Under the pieces are notes generated by a model. The model did no database searches. It was not told where the DNA came from and was given only the letters and a program-made list of their open reading frames with translations. Positions 57,801 to 64,000 of a stretch of 64,000 nt of DNA are shown in pieces. A program made the translations under genes and the position numbers. The DNA comes from Archegozetes longisetosus. Taxonomy: Eukaryota > Arthropoda > Arachnida > Sarcoptiformes > Trhypochthoniidae. The stretch is taken from contig JAEMBT020000001.1 in the NCBI GenBank assembly GCA_018873245.2, positions 8,900,220-8,964,219 of the forward strand. The letters are read 5' to 3'. Positions within the stretch are counted from its first letter, which is position 1. Every line of letters begins with the position of its first letter.

Positions 57801-59839
57801 TAATACTCTAAAACTGAATATTTTAACACATTAGATACATTAAGTTCAAAATAAACATTTAAATTACACAAAATAACACAAAATAGGTATACTTTATTAA
57901 AAATAAAACTATATTAATTTATAAAATAATTATGGAATTAGCGGAAAATATATATTGGCAAAAGGGACAGCCTAATGATGAAATAGAGCCGAATTTGGTA
58001 TTACTATTTCGTGGACAAAATTGTATAAATTTATTAAATTCAATGTTCAGATGATTGCTACAAGTTAGAGAAATCAATGGTGAATACAACGTATCCATAT
58101 TTTGCAACTTTAAGTGTCTAATTATGAACTTTTTTTATTTCTATTCTCAAACATTAGTAATTTCAATAAAATAAATAAAATACTACTTATCTATTTTATC
58201 ACTAATAGTTCAAACGCAAGAAATTAAGTACTTTGTCTGTACATCACTATATAGTCCGTTTTTTTAAAAAACTAAACTCAGATTTTGCAGTTAATACTCT
58301 ATCGCTTTTATAAATGTGAGTCAAGAGTGAAATCGCCTACTCGTTCACTGAAATTTGAATGTATGAAAATAAACCTTTAATAATGAACTATAATCTTACA
58401 AAGTATTTCAGAACTGTAGTCCTAAAAAGTAGTTTAGATATGTAAAAATAAATCTATAATTAATCACAACATATGCTGAAAGTACAGACCATTATTTTCT
58501 AAACAAAGTTCAACTCTTTTAATCGTATTTTCTGAAACCTTTTTAAGTGTTTCAGAACTTATTTTTTCGATTTCACTTCTTATATTTGTCTTTAACTCTT
58601 CTAATGTTTTTGGGTTCGAGCGGTACACTTTATTTTTGAGATGAGACCATAATAAATGAGTTTTCAAAACAAAAATTCTTTCTTTTGTTGTGAACATGGT
58701 TTTATGATTAAAATTGTTTTTAACTCAAAATGAATGACTGTATGATCAAATTTTGTTATATATGTTTTAAATATACTCATTAGCAAGTTCTGATTCATGA
58801 GTAATAATAAAGAAAAATTGTTATAAAGATTTGAGTTTAGTTTTTTAAAAAACGGACAGTATTTAAAGAGCAACTTTTAATTAGGTTAAGACTCCATAAA
58901 TATAATTTTATTAAAATAACTGTGCTTTTAGATGAATAAAAGTAAAGTCTATTAGGGTTTTATATATTAAATTTAATAACTTTAATAAATGGTAGAGAGT
59001 GATATTTCTTCTTCTCTACTTAAAACCGCTACTACAACAAAATCTATTTTATCAACAAACTTTTATACGTTTGTTTAAGTTTTAGATTAGATAAGAGTTA
59101 AAGTATTTTTAAATTTTTAGCTGTGATTAAAGTCTAAACCTATTACCATCATTAAAAATAACTATTTGCTGTTTTTTACTATTTTACTAATTGACTATTA
59201 TTTAAATTTTTTACAGGTATCTATTTATTGCACACAGATGCAGCGATATTAGATGTAACTTATAATAAAATCACTGACATCGGTTATCGCTGGTTTTATG
59301 GTTTTCCTAATCTACTCAAAATTGATTTAAGATTCAATAATATAACTAATACATGGAATGATGCGTTTTCTTTTAATAATCCATCAACAGAATCTACTAA
59401 TTCTCTACTAATAATTGATTTGAGTAATAATAATTTGAGCCAACATTCTACAATATATGATTCAACTTTTCAATTCTTAAGGCGGCCGTCAATCGTTAAT
59501 TTAACCAATAATCAATTGACTAGTTTGCAAGAATTACCATTTAAAAAATTTCTGTACACTCGTTCAGAAAACCAAATTCTAATTCACAATAATTCAATTT
59601 TCTGCGATTGTGATTTATCTTGGATTAAAAATAATGTTACGTTCAAGGATAAAGTTCATGGAATGGATTGTATCAATTGCGGAAGAAAATCGATATTTGA
59701 TGTTAAAGATATTTGTAAGGATCAATGCGGCGAAACGCTTGATGAATCTGACTCTAGCCCAAGAATAATCGTCGAGATTACAGGAGTGACAATATCAATT
59801 TTAGCAATTTCTATTGGTTATTGGTTATTTTTGTTATAA
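54810..59839 (+). CDS. LRR protein with probable GPI-anchor signal, two exons
   Basis: 396 aa from exons 54810-55377 and 59217-59839. Donor GCAG/GTAACA and acceptor TTTACAG/GT join in matching phase 1. Signal peptide at residues 1-34 (hydrophobic VLLILIVINFI); LRR N-cap cysteines at 36, 45, 47 and 56 (NCPPEES, CKCD, VHCDG). Irregular LRRs include INFDFSNNKI, MFNISHNSITG, ILDVTYNKITDIGYRWF, LKIDLRFNNIT, LIIDLSNNNL and IVNLTNNQL. C-cap FCDCDLSWI has cysteines 319, 321, 341, 344, 356 and 360. The protein ends in small residues (SDSS, 367-370) followed by a hydrophobic tail to the last residue (374-396), the layout of a GPI-attachment signal; a tail-anchored type I membrane protein is the alternative. 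Several NxS/T sites. The 3.8-kb intron is packed with repeats. Likely surface recognition or adhesion; ligand unknown. Paralogous in design to the gene at 47446-49411. Confidence 0.8.
56320..56935. repeat. Interleaved inverted repeats in LRR intron
   Basis: Two overlapping pairs: 56326-56395 (TATGAAAATTACTCTGAATG) with 56692-56757, and 56458-56560 (GAATTAATTTTTAAAAATTT) with 56812-56932. A third, outer pair (CTGGACAAGTAGTAAAACT at 56437 and its complement near 57700) encloses both. Looks like foldbacks inserted into one another. Confidence 0.7.
57130..57505. repeat. Foldback element in LRR intron
   Basis: Arms: GATACATGC/GCATGTATC, TTGATGACTAGATA and GATTAGGCGCC-type words pair across a centre near 57315. 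About 375 bp, non-coding. Confidence 0.8.
58252..58859 (-). mobile_element. Internally deleted mariner (608 bp), family D
   Basis: TA-flanked with ~30-bp inverted ends (GTCCGTTTTTTTAAAAAACT left; complement right). It carries an intact minus-strand 77-codon frame (58697-58464) that fuses the first residues of a transposase (MFTTKERIFVLKTH) directly to its C-terminal tail (LLWSHLKNKVYRSNPKTLEE to the natural end). Non-autonomous, in the LRR intron. Confidence 0.85.
58464..58697 (-). CDS. Truncated mariner transposase ORF, intact reading frame
   Basis: 77 aa from ATG 58697. The N-terminal ~14 residues match the start of a mariner-like helix-turn-helix; from LLWSHL on it is the normal C-terminal tail (KTLEELKTNIRSEIEKI, ending QHML). 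The deletion removed both DNA-binding helices and all catalytic acidic residues while keeping frame. No enzyme activity is possible. Whether it is expressed is unknown. Confidence 0.6.
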   Translation of the reverse strand: MFTTKERIFVLKTHLLWSHLKNKVYRSNPKTLEELKTNIRSEIEKISSETLKKVSENTIKRVELCLENNGLYFQHML

Positions 59840-60749
59840 ACGTAATGTTATGCCGTTCTGGTTCGAGCTCATAAACCTAAACGCATAACTGGGGACTAAA
59901 ATTAACTATTTATCCAGAATTCTGAAACAAATATTCTATTAAAATCTTAGTAATATTAGACTTTGTTTGATTGAAATTTATTTTCTTAAAAAATTATAAG
60001 TATTTTGAAACGAGCTAATGGAACCCATGTCGCCATCTTCCGGCAACCGGTGTTCCATAACATTATCAAGTGTTCAATCTTTCTAATTTGTTAAATATCT
60101 TAATTATAATTAAATTAAACAACACTTCATAAATCCATACATTTAAAAGCATTAACCAAAACTTAATAGTCACTACCATTGTTGCACTTGTGTAGATATC
60201 TAATTTCATTGTATCCAAAATTAATGTTATTATAATTGTTAACCGTGATAATATAAATATGTAAATATCTTAAGTATTAATCCGTTAGGGATTATCAATC
60301 AATCTGCCTATAATCCGTTAACATTATATTAATAAATCCCTATATCAGAACGCTTAATCTTTTTCTTTCTAAACCCAGTTCCTCTGACCTACTGAAGTTG
60401 TACCGTGCTTAATCGAGCACGTACTCTTCAGTCTTTACCCCCCTATCCTCTAAAGCAGCGACACGCCGGTATCTCCATACCAGCCTGGAGAACCGGTCAA
60501 CGGGGCATCTTAGCCACCAGTCCCGTTTCAATTTAAAATAATATTTAATAACAAACACATAAGAAATATAACAGAATTTAGATTTGATTTCATTATTTGA
60601 TTGATACATAAAGATATTATAAACATATTTAAAGGTTTTCACACATTAAAAGATTTTTACTTTTTTCTAACACTTTTCCACTTTCACTCAGAGGCATAAT
60701 GAGGTCCTCTCCTCGAGGCCTCCGCCCAAAGACTCTCATTACAAGTTTT
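59840..60749. other. Intergenic with GC-rich repeat-like block
   Basis: 60380-60530 is GC-rich against its surroundings and may be SINE-like (minus strand GGTGGCTAAGATGCC), but A and B boxes are not convincing. 60695-60740 is another short GC-rich piece. No gene. Confidence 0.35.
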
Positions 60750-60875
60750 TTAACCCTAGAACAGTATCTCATGTGTCGAAATGACCCAGAGGTCTATAAA
60801 AACTGTTATAATTATTTAATGCAATTTCCAATGTTAATAAAACTGATAGTATTTTCAAATGAGTATATTTAGATA
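60750..60875 (+). mobile_element. piggyBac-type terminus
   Basis: TTAACCCTAGAACAGT at 60750 is a classic piggyBac-like end with its TTAA target. The following words match, in order, the minus-strand piece at 35757-35911. No second end of the same kind was found nearby. Confidence 0.65.
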
Positions 60876-60878
60876 GTA

Positions 60879-61068
60879 TTAACGTATAAGTGCGTTTTAA
60901 ATAGGCATGTATCAAGGTGAAGTTCGCGCTAAAAATTGGAGTTGTTTTATCTTAAACACGCGCATATATAGAACGCAAATAAATAATTTTTCTACTATTA
61001 TTAGATTTATATCCATGTTATATTAGTGTTTCATATACGTGCGTACTTAAAACGCACTTATACGTTAA
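60879..61068. mobile_element. 190-bp MITE with TTAA ends
   Basis: Perfect 22-bp inverted ends: 60879-60900 (TTAACGTATAAGTGCGTTTT...) and 61047-61068. The outer TTAA could be a piggyBac-type target duplication, making the inner repeat 18 bp. Non-coding. Confidence 0.75.
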
Positions 61069-62559
61069 GCAATAAATTAATTATTTACAAATTTTATATT
61101 TAAATTGAGTCGTTTTTAAAGTTAGTTCTATTTGAGTTTAGGCGATTAATTTGTATAAGAAATTAGTTTTCACTCAACCCTTAAACTGATTACGTCAACG
61201 ATGACGACACTAGTAAAGTACAAAACACGCTAACTGTTATACACTCTAACTCTGACGATAACATAATTTCCAAATGAATCGATAGCCCAAAAAGACCCTA
61301 TTTTACTGAAATCGTTAATCAAAATCGTTTTACTGTGTATGGGTTAACATATCTCATATGAACAAAATAGATCTGAATTGTTATTCTTTTAAAATAAGAG
61401 CTGCATTTCATAGCAAATGTAATACAATGATAACCTTGAAAGCGTTAGTAAAGCATTACATAAAATATAATGCATTTTAAAGATAACTGTTTGGCAAAAT
61501 ATTTTAAAAGAATGAAAAGTTAAATTAGAATTTGGTATTCTGTTATTCAGGAAATCATTAATAGCACATTCCTTATTATTCATTGCTATTGTTTATTTGT
61601 GAATTTAAACGAATCAATCAAATGTGATTTTGATAATTTATTGTGGATTTAATCTAATTTCAATTAATTTTAATGATAATTAAATTAATTATATTTTAAT
61701 TTATTTCTTATTTACAAGTGAGCAAAAATTCGTTTCATATAAGGAGAACTCAAAATAGTCCCAAAACTACTTCTTTAGCGGCGCTGAAATTATCGACTGA
61801 GTAACTCTTATATGTATTTATATATCTTATACCTGAAATTAGTGTAGGATAAACTTTATGTTCTAATTACAGGTTAATTATGTTTCAGGTAAAGTTAGTT
61901 TAGGGAATAAACTAATTTTCGACAAAAGCTTGCTTGTATACCATAAATATATTTAAATAAATTACAATTCATTTAAAAAGTATTCGATGTCTGATCATTT
62001 TTTATGCTTGGTGTACATAGAAAACTTCGAGAACTCCTAGATATAGAAGTTGTCCTGTCCCATTACTTCTATCCCTTCCCATATTTAGCACCTTCCTTTC
62101 TCACAGACAACAATTTAAAAAGGAACTATCACATTTCTTGAGTTATCTTTATTAGCTACAAAACTATAATGATATCAAGTAAATTTATTAGAATCACTGA
62201 CACGATAGATAACTTTTGCTATTAGACTGTCTCCTAGGTTTTTAGATAATGTTAGAATATATACGAAGACCTTTGCTATTTAGATACTCGGTCTTAGTAA
62301 AGATGAAACTTACAATCCTTTCAATTGTGGTTACTTTTTATCACATTTAAGAGAAATGATGAATTGAAGTCATTTCTTTTGCTAATCTAATCATTGTGCA
62401 GCGAAGATAAGCCAATGCTGTAACAATCCATATTTATGGATAACTTTGTTTTATTTTTGAATGATTTTTATTTTCTTTTGTAAAATATTTTTTAGTTCTA
62501 ATAAGACGCAAAGCATTGTACCATTTTATTTTATTTCTCAATAGTTGAACTTAAATTTA
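61069..62559. other. Intergenic, upstream of UGT
   Basis: AT-rich with no gene recognised. CTCAATAG just before the UGT (62536-62543) could be a 5'-UTR splice acceptor. Confidence 0.35.
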
Positions 62560-63861
62560 ATGTTAGTGATGAGTCTCAAGTCATCATTGCCATTAAAAAT
62601 TCTTTTTGTGCCTCTTGATGTACACGGACATGTAAACCCATGCATTGGCATTGCTGAAACTCTAAGGAATCGCGGTCATCATATTATCTTTGCTATTAGA
62701 GGTGAATGGAAAGGAAAATTATCATCTCTCGGATTTGACGAGCTTATATATAGGGAGTCAGGAAAAGAAGAGACAGAAAAGTCGATAAAATATATTAAGC
62801 GTCACATTGAGGATGCGAGAAAAAATCCTTTTGACCAAATTAGTACATTTATGCGCGATTCATTTGCATCATTTGTGGGAAGAGTAACAGAAGACGATGC
62901 TCAAATTAGCGTCATTGTGCACAATGTGAGACCGAACATAATCATTACAGACAGGTTTGCATGTCATCCTTCTCTTGTGACCGCTGGTGTTCCATGGGTT
63001 TGGTGTGTTTGGCAAAACCCGATAGCAATTAGCACGAAAAATGCACCACCAATGTGGACAGGACTGCCCACTAAAGACCGTACTGAATGGGATCATTATA
63101 GAATGGAAATCGACCGCTCTCTCGGTCAAATATGGTGCAATTTTAACTCATGGATAGTAGAACATGGTGCACCTCCTTTGACTAAAGAAGTGTGGCCTAA
63201 TTTTGTGAATCCCTCACCATACTTGAATTTATACGTTTATCCTGAAGAATTGGATTACACAGACTTGCGTGGTGTACCGGAAAAGTGGTTCAGATGTGAC
63301 TCTGTTGTTCGTACATCTGAATCTGATTTTCAGATGCCAAAAAAACTGCAGAATAAAGAAGGAAAACTTATTTACTTCTCAATGGGATCTATTGGTAGTG
63401 CAGATGTACAACTCATGAAAAGATTAGTTAATATTTTGGCAAAATCTCCACATCGATTCATCGTGTCAAAGGGACGATTCGGCGATGAATACGAGTTGCC
63501 TGACAATATGTGGGGTGACTCAATGGTATCGCAAACCAAAGTGTTACCATTGGTTGACCTCGTCATCTCTCATGGAGGTAACAATACTCTCACTGAGTGT
63601 TTCTATTTTGGTAAACCAATGATAATTTTACCACACTTTGCTGATCAATTTGATAATGCCCAACGCATCAGAGACAAAAATTTTGGTATCACTTTGGATG
63701 CGCACAATGTTACCGAAAAACAATTGTTGGATGCAATTGAGTCTACTTTGCATAATGAAAACTTAATACTACTAATGAGAAAGGCTTCGGAAAGAATCCA
63801 AAAATCAAACACCATATCTGAAGCCGCGAAACTAATAGAAAGTCTTAAAATAAGCAGTTAA
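62560..63861 (+). CDS. UDP-glycosyltransferase, mite soluble (bacterial-like) type
   Basis: Family 1 glycosyltransferase, 433 aa, transferring a sugar from a UDP-sugar to small lipophilic acceptors (plant toxins, pesticides, hormones). N-domain: LKILFVPLDVHGHVNP, with His24 in the catalytic position. C-domain: LIYFSMGSIGSAD, then VLPLVDLVISHGGNNTLTEC (HGG at 338-340) and PHFADQFDNAQR (D362, Q363), the nucleotide-sugar binding signature. There is no signal peptide and no C-terminal membrane anchor, unlike animal ER-bound UGTs, so it should be cytosolic. Known family history: trombidiform mites acquired such genes from bacteria and expanded them, and this intronless, anchorless 433-aa protein fits. 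Start: ATG 62560, or the in-frame ATG 62569; the frame is open further upstream but with no earlier ATG. The gene is intact. No paralogue is visible in this window. Confidence 0.93.
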   Translation: MLVMSLKSSLPLKILFVPLDVHGHVNPCIGIAETLRNRGHHIIFAIRGEWKGKLSSLGFDELIYRESGKEETEKSIKYIKRHIEDARKNPFDQISTFMRDSFASFVGRVTEDDAQISVIVHNVRPNIIITDRFACHPSLVTAGVPWVWCVWQNPIAISTKNAPPMWTGLPTKDRTEWDHYRMEIDRSLGQIWCNFNSWIVEHGAPPLTKEVWPNFVNPSPYLNLYVYPEELDYTDLRGVPEKWFRCDSVVRTSESDFQMPKKLQNKEGKLIYFSMGSIGSADVQLMKRLVNILAKSPHRFIVSKGRFGDEYELPDNMWGDSMVSQTKVLPLVDLVISHGGNNTLTECFYFGKPMIILPHFADQFDNAQRIRDKNFGITLDAHNVTEKQLLDAIESTLHNENLILLMRKASERIQKSNTISEAAKLIESLKISS

Positions 63862-64000
63862 CGATCATTCAAACCATAAATTTAGTATAAATCGCTGTAT
63901 AGAATTGCATCTATGAATCATTCATATAATTACAATATATATGCGACTTTATACATCTTTGAAAAATGTTATATCATTAATACTTCCATATAAATCTCTT

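Noticed and set aside
60409-60642. Second SINE or tRNA gene in the GC-rich block
   Set aside because: A clear B box could not be placed; left as unclassified repeat-like DNA.
62869-63129. Minus-strand frames within the UGT (also 63372-63566)
   Set aside because: Antisense shadows of an intact conserved gene.
1-64000. CRISPR array, rRNA or bacterial operon
   Set aside because: No regularly spaced direct repeats and no rRNA-like sequence; the spliced genes and SINE show eukaryotic DNA.

Overview
The window looks like AT-rich, TE-littered euchromatin of an arthropod, most likely an acariform (trombidiform) mite. The main evidence is a complete intronless UDP-glycosyltransferase of the soluble bacterial-like type that mites carry (right end), beside a tandem array of seven-transmembrane chemoreceptor (gustatory-receptor-like, GR) genes, leucine-rich-repeat and F-box genes with short GT-AG introns, and many Tc1/mariner relatives. 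The species cannot be named from the sequence.

Layout. About 0-43 kb is a same-strand GR array: complete three-exon genes at 15-1430, 12636-14045, 25083-26503 and 36609-40456, a copy with a one-base frameshift at 31371-33741, and fragments at 16343-16385, 20645-21090, 29638-30020 and 42600-42690. I reconstructed the exon structure: a ~1.08 kb exon, a 90-bp exon and a 54-bp exon encoding TM7 and the stop, all phase 0. Duplicated 5' and 3' flanks travel with the genes. The copies at 15-1430 and 31371-33741 share a sharply bounded, nearly identical 599-bp tract, the signature of recent gene conversion. Between the receptors lie a kinase pseudogene (4.7-5.3 kb), a tRNA-derived SINE (6.7-7.0 kb) and an LRAT-domain gene with an upstream Diedel-like cysteine motif (9.2-9.8 kb), broken by two one-base frameshifts.

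About 44.6-60 kb holds a minus-strand F-box/LRR gene with two frameshifts, a secreted LRR protein starting from a 16-nt coding micro-exon (47446-49411), and a second LRR protein with a probable GPI-anchor signal (exons 54810-55377 and 59217-59839, separated by a 3.8-kb intron full of repeats). 62560-63861 is the UGT.

Mobile DNA dominates the rest. There is a mariner (2449-3832), a Tc1-like element with perfect 28-bp inverted repeats (22160-23920), a Tigger/pogo relict, a piggyBac transposase relict plus piggyBac-type ends, and a long-TIR element whose arms end in tRNA-like modules (51972-53684). Four different Tc1/mariner families are each reduced to 540-610 bp and retain the transposase N- and C-termini. 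Many 0.4-0.7-kb foldback (palindromic) elements are also present; several sit inside introns and account for intron growth.

The intact genes fit an environment-facing repertoire (chemosensation, xenobiotic conjugation, extracellular LRR recognition), but no operon-like cooperation is implied. Several breaks are single-base changes, some in homopolymers, so assembly error must be considered before calling those genes dead.
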